Source: CBDHDJ01 sp965261645
Lineage (GTDB): Bacteria; Pseudomonadota; Alphaproteobacteria; SHVV01
Length of the DNA stretch: 64,000 nucleotides
Assembly (NCBI GenBank): GCA_965261645.1
Contig: CBDHDJ010000003.1
Span: 186,001-250,000 of the forward strand
Reading direction: 5' to 3'
The notes below the pieces were generated by a model. That model was not told the origin of the DNA. It was given only the letters and a program-made list of their open reading frames with translations, and did not search any database. Below, one piece after another: positions 19,994-29,393 of the stretch (positions are counted from its first letter, which is position 1; the number at the start of each line of letters is the position of its first letter). Made by a program: the position numbers and the translations under genes.

Positions 19994-21805
19994 TCAACCA
20001 GCGGTCATGGCGAATTCGCGTGCCGCGCGCTCTGCGTCCCTCGTCTTCAGTCGTTTAAGCACGGCTGGAAGAGCCTCGGCGAGGTCATCGGCGATGAGAC
20101 CCGGCCCCACCTCGCCAGCCGCCGCGCCATGCAGCCAGGCCGCGGCCGAGCCCGCCTCGAACGGATCGAGCCCTTGCGCCATCAGTCCGAGCGCGATGCC
20201 GGCCAGGGTATCGCCCGCGCCCGCGGTGGCAAGCTCGGGCGGCGCGTTGGTGTTGATCACCGCGCGGCCGTCGGGCGCCGCGACGACGGTATCCGCGCCT
20301 TTCAGCAGGACCGTCGCACCGCTGAGCCGCGCCGCCGCGCGGGCCCGTGCGACCTTGCCGCCGCCGGCGCCGATCGCCGATCCAAAAAGCCGGCGAAACT
20401 CGCCCTCGTGAGGCGTCAGAAGGCACAAGCGCCCGGCCATCGCGCCGAACAACTCCGCCGGCGCCGCGGCGAAGACGCTCAAGGCATCCGCGTCGAGCAC
20501 ACATGCCTTCCCCGCGCCGAGCGCCGCCAGCACGTTGGCGCGCGTCGCCTCGGTCACGCCGTTGCCCGGCCCGAGCAGGACCACATTCCGGCGCGGATCG
20601 CCCATCACATCGGCAAAGCCCGCGACCCCTTCAAAGCTTGTGCACATGACCGCCGTGAGCTGAGCAGCATTGATCGAAAGCGCATCCGGCGGGCTCGCCA
20701 CCGTGACCAGGCCGGCGCCAGTCCGCAGCGCCGCCCGTGCACCAAGACGCGCGGCGCCGGTATGGCTGGCATCGCCGCTCACCACGATGGCATGGCCGCG
20801 CACGTATTTGTGGCCCTCGAGACTCGGCCAAGGGAAACGAGCCATCCACAGGTCGGGATGATTCTCGTTGAGCTTCGGCGCGATCGCGCTCAGCGCGCCG
20901 TCGGGAATGCCGATATCGGCCACCACCGTCTCGCCCGCCAGCCGCCGGCCCGGCACCAACAGGTGGCCCGGCTTGCGGCGGAAAAAGGTGACGGTGAGTT
21001 CGGCTTGAAAGGCGGCGCCGCGAATCTCTCCCGTATCGCCATCGACGCCGCTCGGAACATCGATCGCGACGACGGGCACGCCCGCCTCGTTGGCTTGCTG
21101 GACGATCATCGCCGCGGCACCGGTCAGTTCGCGCGACAGGCCGGCGCCAAAGATCGCGTCAACGACGAGATCGCGCCCGGTCGTGCCGCCGGAATCAAGC
21201 GGCTCCACCGGTCCCTGCCAGCGTTCGGCCATCACCGCCGCGTCGCCCTTGAGCTTGCCGCGCTCACCGAGCAACGCGACGCAGACCTCGAAGCCCGCCT
21301 CCGCCAGATGGCGCGCGACGACGAAACCGTCGCCGCCGTTGTTGCCCGGGCCGCACAGCACCGCGACGCGTAACAGCGGCCAGCGCCGGCGAATCTCGCG
21401 CGCCACGGCAGCGCCGGCATTCTCCATCAACACCTCACCCGACACGCCGCCGGCGTTCGCCGCGGCGTCGGCAGCCGCCATCTCATCGACATGGAGGAGC
21501 GCATGGAGAACGATCGGCGACGGCGCGTCGCGGACCGAACCTGCATGATACCTGGTTGCGGCCCTGCCCTGACCGCGAGCGGGCGCACCCGGCGGAGCCG
21601 TAACGTCATACGTGACCTCAAAGAAATCGTTGGGTTGCACTGCGCCGCCGGTTTCCTTCGTAATGCGCTGAAGGAGCGACCATTGCGGCCGCCGTTCGCC
21701 ACGAACGTAGCGGTGAATTGTTTGGTAGGTGACGCCGAGCTGTGCCGCGAAGTCTCCAATGGAGAGATTCTGCTCTTCAAGATAGTTGGCCAAGCGCATG
21801 ACCAT
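19994..21805 (-). CDS. nnrDE: bifunctional NAD(P)HX epimerase/dehydratase with N-terminal XRE-type HTH domain
   Basis: Metabolite-repair enzyme that epimerises hydrated NAD(P)H and dehydrates it back to NAD(P)H using ADP. Residues 1-62 form a helix-turn-helix domain (DFAAQLGVTYQTIHRYVRGE). A linker follows to about 100. The epimerase domain starts at LLHVDEMAAADAAANAGGVS and has GPGNNGGDGFVVARHL. The C-terminal kinase-fold dehydratase ends with AGAGDTLAGIALGLMAQGL. The total is 603 residues, about 100 more than usual. I found no ATG, GTG or TTG between the HTH and the epimerase that would restore a separate gene, so the fusion appears real. It lies directly upstream of malonyl-CoA decarboxylase. 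Confidence 0.9.
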   Translation of the reverse strand: MVMRLANYLEEQNLSIGDFAAQLGVTYQTIHRYVRGERRPQWSLLQRITKETGGAVQPNDFFEVTYDVTAPPGAPARGQGRAATRYHAGSVRDAPSPIVLHALLHVDEMAAADAAANAGGVSGEVLMENAGAAVAREIRRRWPLLRVAVLCGPGNNGGDGFVVARHLAEAGFEVCVALLGERGKLKGDAAVMAERWQGPVEPLDSGGTTGRDLVVDAIFGAGLSRELTGAAAMIVQQANEAGVPVVAIDVPSGVDGDTGEIRGAAFQAELTVTFFRRKPGHLLVPGRRLAGETVVADIGIPDGALSAIAPKLNENHPDLWMARFPWPSLEGHKYVRGHAIVVSGDASHTGAARLGARAALRTGAGLVTVASPPDALSINAAQLTAVMCTSFEGVAGFADVMGDPRRNVVLLGPGNGVTEATRANVLAALGAGKACVLDADALSVFAAAPAELFGAMAGRLCLLTPHEGEFRRLFGSAIGAGGGKVARARAAARLSGATVLLKGADTVVAAPDGRAVINTNAPPELATAGAGDTLAGIALGLMAQGLDPFEAGSAAAWLHGAAAGEVGPGLIADDLAEALPAVLKRLKTRDAERAAREFAMTAG

Positions 21806-21861
21806 ACTTCACCATAGTGGTAATCAATGTGTCAAATTATTTAACCGAATTGGTTATGAAA

Positions 21862-23265
21862 CTAGGGTGCAGGCCGTCTCCTGGTCCATGGTTGGGCCAT
21901 CTCGAAGGCCCGTGAGGCCCGCAGGACGAGCGCGTCCTGATGTGTCGGCCCGATGATCTGGAGACCCACCGGCAGGCCGTCATCGCTTAACCCGCAGGGC
22001 ACGCTGGCCGCCGGCTGCTTGGTCAAGTTGAAGGGATAGGTGAAGGGCGTCCACGCCGCCCAGGTCTCGTCCTTCATGTGCTCGGGCGCAGTCAGGCCCA
22101 CCGGGAACGCGGTGACCGCGAGGGTGGGCGTGAGCAGGAGATCATAGGTCTGGTGGAAGGCGTTCATGCGCACGCCGAGCTCGCGGCGCGCATTGAGGGC
22201 GGCGAGGTGATCCATCAGCGGGACCTCCGCCCCTTCCTCCGCGATATCGACCAGACCTCGCTCCATCTTTCCGATTTGCTCGGGCGTGAAGTTGCGCAGA
22301 AGGTTGGCCGCCCCGGTGCTCCAATGAGTCCAGAAGGCGGGGGTCGGATCCCCGATGTCGGGATCGACCTCCACGACCTCAGCGCCGAGATCGGCGAACA
22401 CCTTGACCGCGGCGGCGACGCAGTCGGCCACCTCGCCATCCACCTTGGCATAGCCGAGCGTCATGCTGAACGCGACCTTGAGCCCCTTCACGCCGGCCTC
22501 CAGCTCGGCGGTGAAATCCTGACCGTCGCTCGGCAGCGCGTAGTAATCGCGGGCGTCCCAGCCCGCCATGACATTCATCATCAGGGCCGCATCGGCGACG
22601 GTCCACGTCATCGGCCCGACATGGGCAAGCGAGCCGAACGGGCTGATCGGGTAGGCCGGCACGCGCCCGCCGCTTCCCTTGAGACCGAAGAGCCCTGTGA
22701 ATCCGCACGGAATACGGATCGAGCCGCCGCCGTCCGAGCCGATCGCGAGCGGCCCCATGCCCATCACGACAGCCGCCGCGGCGCCGGCCGACGAGCCGCC
22801 CGTCGTCATCTCCGTGTTCCAGGGATTGCGCGTGATGCCGGTGAGCGGGCTGTCGGAGACGCCCTTCCAACCGAACTCCGGCGTTGTCGTCTTGCCGATC
22901 AGGACGGCGCCGTGCCGGCGCAGCCGCTCCACCGAGGGCGCATCCTCGGCCGATTTGTCATCCGGATCGGTGACCAGGGAGCCGCGCCGCGTCGGCCAAT
23001 CCTTGACGATGATGAGGTCCTTGATCGAGGTCGGCACGCCGTCGATCAGGCCCAAGGGCTCGCCCTTGGCCCAGCGCGCCTCGGCCGCCTTGGCGCTCGC
23101 CAGGGCGCTCTCCTCGGCGAGGTGGCAAAAGGCGTTGATCTTGTCGTCGTAGGCCCGGATGCGCGCAAACGCGGCCTCGGTGGCCTCGACGGGCGATAGC
23201 CGCTTGGCGCGAAATTCCTCGATCAGCTGCGTCGCGCTGAGGTTCGCAATGTCGTTGCCCGGCAA
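21862..23265 (-). CDS. amidase (amidase signature family)
   Basis: Hydrolase of the amidase signature superfamily, 467 residues. The Ser-cisSer-Lys triad is visible: Lys in PTSIKDLIIV (about residue 78), the middle Ser in TTGGSSAGAAAAV, and the nucleophile in GSDGGGSIRIP (about 150-180). The TTG at 23265 is chosen because it lies just behind a GGAGGGCGGGAA ribosome site and gives the normal N-terminus (NLSATQLIEEFRAKRLSPVE); there is no in-frame ATG nearby. It is divergent from dadA across about 200 bases. The substrate is unknown; it is not a GatA in a gatCAB context. Confidence 0.88.
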   Translation of the reverse strand: MPGNDIANLSATQLIEEFRAKRLSPVEATEAAFARIRAYDDKINAFCHLAEESALASAKAAEARWAKGEPLGLIDGVPTSIKDLIIVKDWPTRRGSLVTDPDDKSAEDAPSVERLRRHGAVLIGKTTTPEFGWKGVSDSPLTGITRNPWNTEMTTGGSSAGAAAAVVMGMGPLAIGSDGGGSIRIPCGFTGLFGLKGSGGRVPAYPISPFGSLAHVGPMTWTVADAALMMNVMAGWDARDYYALPSDGQDFTAELEAGVKGLKVAFSMTLGYAKVDGEVADCVAAAVKVFADLGAEVVEVDPDIGDPTPAFWTHWSTGAANLLRNFTPEQIGKMERGLVDIAEEGAEVPLMDHLAALNARRELGVRMNAFHQTYDLLLTPTLAVTAFPVGLTAPEHMKDETWAAWTPFTYPFNLTKQPAASVPCGLSDDGLPVGLQIIGPTHQDALVLRASRAFEMAQPWTRRRPAP

Positions 23266-23463
23266 TTCCCGCCCTCCCCCTCGGAGTTGAGCGAGCGATT
23301 GTAGCGATCGCGGGCGGCCGTGCAACGGAGCGTGCACACCCTGCCCCCCACGGTCGACTTCGAGGTTGCCGGGCCCAAGCGGACCGTCTATCTCTGGTGG
23401 GCGGATACCCGACCGGCGCGGCGTGCACCGCGCGACCGGTTCGGCCACCGATAAAGGAGAACC

Positions 23464-24717
23464 GTGAAAGTCATTGTTCTCGGCGGCGGCGTGATCGGGG
23501 TCACGACCGCCTATTACCTCGCTCAGGCAGGCCACGAGGTCACCTTGATCGAGCGCCACGCGGAGGCCGGCCAAGAGACCAGCTTCGCCAATGGCGGGCA
23601 GATCGCGGCGAGCCATGCCGCACCCTGGTCCAGCCCCGATGCGCCGATGCTGATCCTGTCCTCGATCGGCCGCGAGAATGCGCCCTTGATCGTGCGGCTC
23701 AAGGCCGACCGGCACATGTGGGCCTGGGGACTTCGCTTCCTGCGCAACTGCTCATCGCGCCGCTTTGACGTCAACCGGGAGCGCAGCCTGCGCCTCGCCG
23801 CGTACAGCCGTGAGATGCTCCGCGAGCTCGGCCGCGAGACTGGCATCGCCTTCGATCACCGGACCCAGGGCATCCTGGAGATATTCCGCACCCCGCGCGC
23901 TTTCGAGACCGCCGCCCGGCAGGCGGAACGCGCGCGCGCCGAAGGAGGTGACGAACGCGTCCTCGATCGCGCCGGTTGCCTCGAGGTCGAGCCCGCGCTC
24001 GAAGGCGCCGAGACCGAGATAGCCGGTGGCGTTCATTTCATCGACGGCGAAAGTGGCGATGCCCACAAGTTCACCCAGGCGCTGGCCCGGATCGCCGCCG
24101 AGCGGGGGGTCGAGTTCCTTTACGACACCGCCATTCAACGCCTCGAGCGCAATTCCGACCGGATCATTTCGGTGACCACCGACCGGGGCCCGATCGCAGG
24201 CGATGCCTATGTACTTGCCACGGGGAGCTACGCGCCGTTGCTGGCGCGCCCACTCGGACTGGCGCTGCCGATCTACCCGCTCAAGGGCTATTCCGTGACG
24301 CTGCCGGTCGAGGGCCACAACCGCACGCCGACCACGAGCATCACCGACGTCGGCCGCAAGGTGGTGATCTCGCGCCTCGGCGAGCGGCTACGCGCCGCCG
24401 GGACGGCGGAGCTCGCCGGCTACGGCACGACCATCAACCGGGTGCGTTCGCACGCGATCCTGAGAAGCCTTCTCGAGCTCTTTCCCGACGGCGGCAACGC
24501 CGACAAGGCGGCCTTTTGGGCCGGGCTCAGGCCGATGACGCCGGACGGCCCGCCGATCCTCGGGCCGACGCGCTACCGGAACCTCTTTCTCAACGCCGGT
24601 CACGGCTCGCTCGGCTGGACCATGGCGTGCGGCTCGGGCCGTGCGCTGGCCGACCTCATCTCGGGTCAAACGCCGGCCATCGATCTTGGGGGCCTCACCC
24701 TCGAGCGCTATTCGTGA
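23464..24717 (+). CDS. dadA: FAD-dependent D-amino-acid dehydrogenase (DadA-like)
   Basis: Flavoprotein that oxidatively deaminates D-amino acids, feeding electrons to the respiratory chain. It has 417 residues, as in DadA. The GTG start at 23464 follows AAGGAG at 5-base spacing. The N-terminal dinucleotide-binding motif is VIVLGGGVIGVTTAYYLAQ, and the C-terminal FAD-contact region is LNAGHGSLGWTMACGSGRAL. The family contains other amino-acid oxidases, so the substrate is not certain. Its stop overlaps the start of the small lipoprotein gene by one base. Confidence 0.85.
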   Translation: MKVIVLGGGVIGVTTAYYLAQAGHEVTLIERHAEAGQETSFANGGQIAASHAAPWSSPDAPMLILSSIGRENAPLIVRLKADRHMWAWGLRFLRNCSSRRFDVNRERSLRLAAYSREMLRELGRETGIAFDHRTQGILEIFRTPRAFETAARQAERARAEGGDERVLDRAGCLEVEPALEGAETEIAGGVHFIDGESGDAHKFTQALARIAAERGVEFLYDTAIQRLERNSDRIISVTTDRGPIAGDAYVLATGSYAPLLARPLGLALPIYPLKGYSVTLPVEGHNRTPTTSITDVGRKVVISRLGERLRAAGTAELAGYGTTINRVRSHAILRSLLELFPDGGNADKAAFWAGLRPMTPDGPPILGPTRYRNLFLNAGHGSLGWTMACGSGRALADLISGQTPAIDLGGLTLERYS

Positions 24718-24971
24718 TGACGAGTAATAGCGAATTTCGCACTTCGCGACGGGGGCGCAGCGTCTTCGTGCTCGTGCTCGGGCTTGCCGCCTTCGCGCTC
24801 GGTGCCTGTGAAATGCTCGCCACCGAATTCGTGCGCAACGAGTATTGGGGCAAGAGCTTCCTGCAACCGGGCAAGATTCAGCAGCCCTACTACCGCGACG
24901 CGTACGGCAATCCCACCCCCGGCGGCACGCGGCCGTGGCGGCTGCCCTGGCCCGATCCCTGGCACTATTGA
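24717..24971 (+). CDS. small predicted lipoprotein, unknown function
   Basis: An 84-residue product starting MTSNSEFRTSRRGRS. The basic N-terminus is followed by a hydrophobic stretch (VFVLVLGLAAFAL) and a lipobox-like LGAC with Cys at about residue 31, predicting a lipid-anchored protein. The rest is rich in Tyr, Pro and Trp (GKIQQPYYRDAYGNPTPGGT). The ATG shares one base with the dadA stop codon (TGATG), so translation is likely coupled. I do not recognise the family. Confidence 0.65.
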   Translation: MTSNSEFRTSRRGRSVFVLVLGLAAFALGACEMLATEFVRNEYWGKSFLQPGKIQQPYYRDAYGNPTPGGTRPWRLPWPDPWHY

Positions 24972-25001
24972 GCGCCGGGCGCAGACGACTGATTGGTTGA
25001 A

Positions 25002-26093
25002 CTAGAGGCCGAAGACCTTGGCCGCGGTGCCGCCCACGAGCTTGGCCTGATCGGCTTCGGAATATTGCGCGAACATGGCGCCGACTCGGCTCTTGGCATC
25101 GAGGCCGATCGAGCGGATGTGCGGGAAGTCCGAGCCCCACATGATCTGATCGAGGCCGATATGCGGGATCGCCTCGGCGGCGTAAAGATCGTCGATCGTG
25201 CCGTGCCAGATGCGGGTCTTCATGTAATCGCTCGCCCGCATGTCGAGCTTGGGCAACGGCAGCCGGGCCGCCATCGCCTCCTGCATCTGATCGAGCCGCC
25301 ACATGAAGGTCGGGATCCAGGAGATCTCGAACTCGCTGCAGACGAGCTTGAGCTTGGGGAAGCGGTCGAGGATCTTGCCGAAGATGAACTCATTGGCGAG
25401 CACGCCCATGCCCTCGTAGAACAGCTCGATCAACGTCTGCGCGGCGGTGGCCTGCTCCTCCGGGGTGTGGAAGTGCAGCGGATCGGGCGCGCGCCCGGTA
25501 ATGATGTGGAGCTGGATGGGGATTCCCATCTCCTCCGCCCGCGCCCAGAAGGGGTCGTACACCTGGTCGCGGTAAGGCGGCGAGCCGGGCGGCGAATAGA
25601 GATGGATGTTGACCGACTTGTGGCCCTGCTTGACGACGCGCTCGAGCTCGTCGACCGCCCAGTCGACATCGTCCATCGGAATCATGGCGATGCCGACGAG
25701 GCGCTTGGGATCGTAGGCGATGAAATCGGCCAGCCAGTCGTTGAACACCTGTGCGCAGGCGCGCAGGCAGTCGTAATCCGGGTGCTGCATGATCAGCAGC
25801 ATGTAGGTGGCGTTGAGGACTTCGGCCTCGATGCCGGCCTCTTCCTGGAACTTGACCCGCACCTCGGGCAGATAGCCCGCATCCGCCATGCCAATCTTCT
25901 GGGCGTCCGCGTCGCCCTGGCCGTAGAACAGAACCTGGCCGCCGGAATAAAGATAGGTGCCCTTCTTGCCGAGGTGCTCGTCGATCAGGCGCGGGGTCTT
26001 GTCGCCGAAGCGGTTGCCGATCGTCCGCTCCCACAGATCGGGTGGCTCCATGACGTGGGAATCGGCGGATATGAATCGCGTCCCACTATCCAT
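25002..26093 (-). CDS. amidohydrolase family protein (ACMSD-like)
   Basis: TIM-barrel metal hydrolase/decarboxylase of the amidohydrolase-2 group (COG2159), 363 residues. Visible metal-site candidates are the N-terminal ISADSHVMEPPDLWE, a mid-chain His in IPIQLHIITG, and the C-terminal Asp in IMWGSDFPHIRSIG. Members of this group decarboxylate or hydrolyse aromatic and ring-cleavage acids, which fits the surrounding catabolic genes. It is the second gene of a leftward pair behind a VOC dioxygenase-like gene. The substrate is unknown. Confidence 0.85.
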   Translation of the reverse strand: MDSGTRFISADSHVMEPPDLWERTIGNRFGDKTPRLIDEHLGKKGTYLYSGGQVLFYGQGDADAQKIGMADAGYLPEVRVKFQEEAGIEAEVLNATYMLLIMQHPDYDCLRACAQVFNDWLADFIAYDPKRLVGIAMIPMDDVDWAVDELERVVKQGHKSVNIHLYSPPGSPPYRDQVYDPFWARAEEMGIPIQLHIITGRAPDPLHFHTPEEQATAAQTLIELFYEGMGVLANEFIFGKILDRFPKLKLVCSEFEISWIPTFMWRLDQMQEAMAARLPLPKLDMRASDYMKTRIWHGTIDDLYAAEAIPHIGLDQIMWGSDFPHIRSIGLDAKSRVGAMFAQYSEADQAKLVGGTAAKVFGL

Positions 26094-26129
26094 CGTCGCA
26101 CCTCGTCGGGCTGACCTCGCGCGGGCTGG

Positions 26130-27131
26130 CTACCCGAGGAACGGGCGCTCGGCCCACGGCGCCCCGGCTATCGCCGCAAAGTTGGGAGCGCGATCGCTGG
26201 CGAATTCTATCCCCATCCCGTCTGGATCGCTGAAGAAAACGCTCCGCTTCGAATCGTTGTCGATCTCGTGGACGATGGCAATGCCGCGGTCGCGGAGCAC
26301 CTGAGCCGCTTCGTCGACCGCGGCGTCATTGGCCGCCTCGAAGCCGAGATGATGGGTGCCGACCTCGAGGTCCTCGCCGGCCTGGAACAGCGCCAGATTA
26401 TAGCGTCCCGTGCTGCCTTGCAGGCACGCATAGCTGACATCCGGCGCTGTGTAGATCGGATGGAGCCCGGCGACCTCGGTGTAAAACTCGCACGAGCGCG
26501 CCACGTCGGCCACGACGAAGGCCACGTGGGTGATGCGCAGCGGGTGCACCGGCGCCTCCGTGACGCCGTAGAGGGTCGGGTTCGGACTGTAGCGCGCGTC
26601 CTTCGTTGGCGTCTCCTCGCCCGGCGACCAGTTGCTGGTGATGAGCTCCATTTCGCCGTGGAAGATACTCTTCCAGTCCTTCAAGGAGTCGGCATAGAAC
26701 TCGATCAGATTGCCGTCCGGGTCGGGCAGGTAGATGCTGTGGGAGATCTGGTGATCGACGATCATCATGTAGCCCTGGCCGGCAGCCTTGACTCGCTCGA
26801 TGGCGCTGACCAACTCGGCCTCGTTCTCCATCTCCCAGCCGAGATGAAAAAGGCCGGTCCGGCCCGAGATGTCCTTCGGGATCAGGATCTGACCGTCCCG
26901 CCCGACGCGATCCTCGCCATGGGTGATCTCGACCATGCCGATGTCGTGGTGCGTATTGCCGTTACCGAGGAAGCTGCCGACGATACCGGGCTCCGTCGCC
27001 TCGATCTTGAGGCCGACGACCTGGTTGTAGAACTCGGTCACCTTATCGGTGTTGCTCACCCACAGATTGGCGTGCCCCAGCCGCCGCGGCCGGAAGTGGA
27101 TGGGTTGTGGAGCTTCTGCCTGAGCCGTCAT
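26130..27131 (-). CDS. two-module VOC protein, extradiol-dioxygenase-like
   Basis: Vicinal-oxygen-chelate protein, 333 residues with two modules of about 150, the layout of type I extradiol dioxygenases. Module one shows candidate metal ligands in LGHANLWVSN, GLFHLGWEMEN and NLIEFYADS. Module two has ITHVAFVVAD, THHLGFEAAND and GMGIEFASD. Thus both modules keep a His-His-Glu set, whereas classical type I enzymes use only the C-terminal one. It starts the leftward unit with the amidohydrolase. A ring-cleavage role is inferred. Confidence 0.8.
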   Translation of the reverse strand: MTAQAEAPQPIHFRPRRLGHANLWVSNTDKVTEFYNQVVGLKIEATEPGIVGSFLGNGNTHHDIGMVEITHGEDRVGRDGQILIPKDISGRTGLFHLGWEMENEAELVSAIERVKAAGQGYMMIVDHQISHSIYLPDPDGNLIEFYADSLKDWKSIFHGEMELITSNWSPGEETPTKDARYSPNPTLYGVTEAPVHPLRITHVAFVVADVARSCEFYTEVAGLHPIYTAPDVSYACLQGSTGRYNLALFQAGEDLEVGTHHLGFEAANDAAVDEAAQVLRDRGIAIVHEIDNDSKRSVFFSDPDGMGIEFASDRAPNFAAIAGAPWAERPFLG

Positions 27132-27347
27132 GACATCACCTGAGAGTCGATGAGGATATTGTACCTATACATAATGAGCCGGTCTTGGGGTTCGCCGCTA
27201 TGCTAGGAGGGGGCCGGGACAGCGTCAACCAAACCTGACGTTGACGAACTTCACCGTCCGCGCCGCCCCGGCATCCTTGAGAGGCCAAGGCGATAAACGT
27301 TATAACCGCGAGCACGTCTTGGGCATGGCGATGTCAGGGAGGATCCG

Positions 27348-27857
27348 ATGGTGGTGGAACGCAAGGAAGTGGGAACCAACCGGTACCGGGAGTCCTACGG
27401 CCGCTATTACGAGGATTTCGAGATCGGCGATGTCTACGAGCACCGGCCGGGGCGGACCATCACGGAATACGACAATGCGGCGTTCACGCTGCTCACCATG
27501 AACACCCACCCGCTGCACTTCGATCAGGCCTACGCCGCCGGAACGGAGTTCAAGCGACCGCTGGTCAACAGCGCGCTCACCCTCGCCATCGTCACCGGTA
27601 TGAGCGTAAGCGACGTGAGCCAGAAGGCGATCGGCAACCTCGGCTGGGACAAGATCAAGCTGACCGCGCCGGTGTTCAACGGCGACACCATCTACGCCGA
27701 GACCGAAGTACTGCATAAGCGCGAATCGAAATCACGCCCGACCCAGGGCATCGTGACGGTGAAGACCATCGGCAAGAAGGCTGACGGCACCGTCTTCATG
27801 ACGTTCGTACGCACGGTTCTGGTGCCCAAGCGCGGTCACGCGCCCGACGACGAATGA
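27348..27857 (+). CDS. MaoC-family (hot-dog fold) dehydratase
   Basis: Hot-dog-fold enoyl-CoA hydratase-like protein, 169 residues. The ATG at 27348 follows GGGAGGAT. The hydratase-type catalytic region is NTHPLHFDQAYAAGTEFKRP (about residues 52-71), with the Asp/His positions that in this family add water to an acyl-CoA double bond, and VNSALTLAIVTGM follows. It is first in the rightward operon MaoC, MmgE/PrpD, acyl-CoA dehydrogenase, CaiB/BaiF. A mesaconyl- or other enoyl-CoA hydration is possible but not provable from sequence. Confidence 0.85.
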   Translation: MVVERKEVGTNRYRESYGRYYEDFEIGDVYEHRPGRTITEYDNAAFTLLTMNTHPLHFDQAYAAGTEFKRPLVNSALTLAIVTGMSVSDVSQKAIGNLGWDKIKLTAPVFNGDTIYAETEVLHKRESKSRPTQGIVTVKTIGKKADGTVFMTFVRTVLVPKRGHAPDDE

Positions 27858-27953
27858 TGGGGCGCCGGCGGGCTGTTCTTCGCCGCGCGCGGCGGCTACA
27901 GTAAGGGTACGGAAGGGCTGATCGGGCTTCAGCCGGTTTCGGGAGGAGAGACG

Positions 27954-29381
27954 ATGACGAGCAGCGCTGTTGTTGACGAGCGGATCGACGCGATTTCCGC
28001 AGGCGGCATTGCCAACCAGCTGGCGACATTCGCCAGCAACCTCAACTACGACGCTATTCCGGCCGAGGTGCGCGAACGCGCCAAGCATCTCGCGCTCGAT
28101 GCGGTGGGCATCGCCCATGCCTCGACCACGTTCGATTTCTCCGCGAAGACGGTGGCCGCGGTCCATGATTTCGCCGGCGACGGCGCGAGCCCGGTGATCG
28201 CCTCAGCGCTCCGCCTGCCGGCGCGCGATGCCGCCATGGTCAACGGTTTTCTGATCCACGGTCTCGATTTTGACGACACCCACTCCGCCGGCGTCATCCA
28301 CTGCACGACCTCCACCTTTCCCTGCGCGTTGGCGAGTGCCATCCACACCGGCGCGAGCGGCCGCGATCTCCTCACCGCGTGCGTCCTCGGCGTCGAGGCG
28401 GCCGCCCGTTTGGGCGCGGTGGTGAAAGGCGGCTTCCATCAAGTCGGGTTCCACCCGACCGGCGTCGTCGGCGCGTTCGCCTGCGCGCTGGTCGCCGGCA
28501 AGCTGATGGGGCTCGACGAAGCTGAGCTCGCCATGGCCCAGGGGATCGCGCTCAGCCTCGCCTCGGGCAGCATGGAGTTTCTCGAGGACGGCGCCTGGAA
28601 CAAACGGCTCCATCCCGGTTGGGCGGCGTCCTCGGGCATCACCGCGGCGGCGCTCGCGCGCGGCGGCTTTGTCGGCGCGACGGCGCCCTATGAGGGCCGC
28701 TTCGGGTTGTACAACATCTACCTCGATCCGGCGCACATGGCGACAAGCGATCTCAGCCTGGCGACGGCGGGCCTCGGTGAGGAGTGGGAGGTGATGAACG
28801 TGGCGATCAAGCCCTTCCCCGCCTGCCACTTCGTCCATGCCTGCGCCGATGCGGCCATCGCGCTCGCCACCGAGCAGGGCCTCAAGCCCGCGGACGTCGC
28901 GCACATTCGCGCGCTGATTCCCGCCGAGGTGGTGAAGACCGTGGCCGAACCGGTCGCGAACAAGAAGGCGCCGGCCAACAGCTACGATGCGCAGTTCAGC
29001 ATTCCCTACGCCGTTGCCGCCTCGCTCACCCGCGGCCAGTTCACCCTCGCGGAGCTGCGGGACGAAACCATCGCCGATCCCGGGATCCGCGCCCTGGCCG
29101 CCAAGGTGGACTACGAGATCGACCCGGATTCAGGCTTTCCAAAATACTATTCCGGCGCGGTCATCGCGACGACCAAGGACGGCCGCGAGCTCACCCACCG
29201 CGAGCCGATCAACCGGGGCTGCGCCGATCGGCCCATCACCAACGCGGGCATCACCGAGAAGTTCCTTGGCAACATGGACGTTGCCAATGCCTCGGCCCGC
29301 GCCGAGGGGGTTCAGGGCGCCGTGCTCAGCATGGAAGAGCTCGATGCGACGGCGATCGGCCGGAGCCTCGCCGCCGGCTAG
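27954..29381 (+). CDS. MmgE/PrpD family protein
   Basis: Member of the 2-methylcitrate dehydratase / cis-aconitate decarboxylase fold family, 475 residues. A GGAGGAG-type ribosome site precedes the ATG. The family pattern is clear in FLIHGLDFDDTHSAGVIHC, GFHPTGVVGAFACALVAGKL and the substrate-binding C-terminal lid domain starting KPFPACHFVHACADA. There is no prpB or prpC nearby, so a methylcitrate-cycle role is unlikely. Context instead suggests dehydration or isomerisation of a carboxylic acid before CoA activation. Confidence 0.88.
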   Translation: MTSSAVVDERIDAISAGGIANQLATFASNLNYDAIPAEVRERAKHLALDAVGIAHASTTFDFSAKTVAAVHDFAGDGASPVIASALRLPARDAAMVNGFLIHGLDFDDTHSAGVIHCTTSTFPCALASAIHTGASGRDLLTACVLGVEAAARLGAVVKGGFHQVGFHPTGVVGAFACALVAGKLMGLDEAELAMAQGIALSLASGSMEFLEDGAWNKRLHPGWAASSGITAAALARGGFVGATAPYEGRFGLYNIYLDPAHMATSDLSLATAGLGEEWEVMNVAIKPFPACHFVHACADAAIALATEQGLKPADVAHIRALIPAEVVKTVAEPVANKKAPANSYDAQFSIPYAVAASLTRGQFTLAELRDETIADPGIRALAAKVDYEIDPDSGFPKYYSGAVIATTKDGRELTHREPINRGCADRPITNAGITEKFLGNMDVANASARAEGVQGAVLSMEELDATAIGRSLAAG

Positions 29382-29393
29382 GGAGAAGCGTCA

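Noticed and set aside
23464..24971. One long gene reading through dadA and the lipoprotein
   Set aside because: The dadA frame ends at 24717 and the second frame starts there; they are two coupled genes.
24993..26114. A 373-residue plus-strand frame opposite the amidohydrolase
   Set aside because: Shadow frame; the minus strand holds an intact, motif-bearing enzyme.
27140..27180. TATACATAAT-like promoter between the divergent VOC and MaoC genes
   Set aside because: Suggestive AT-rich stretch, but no -35 element at proper spacing could be fixed in either direction.
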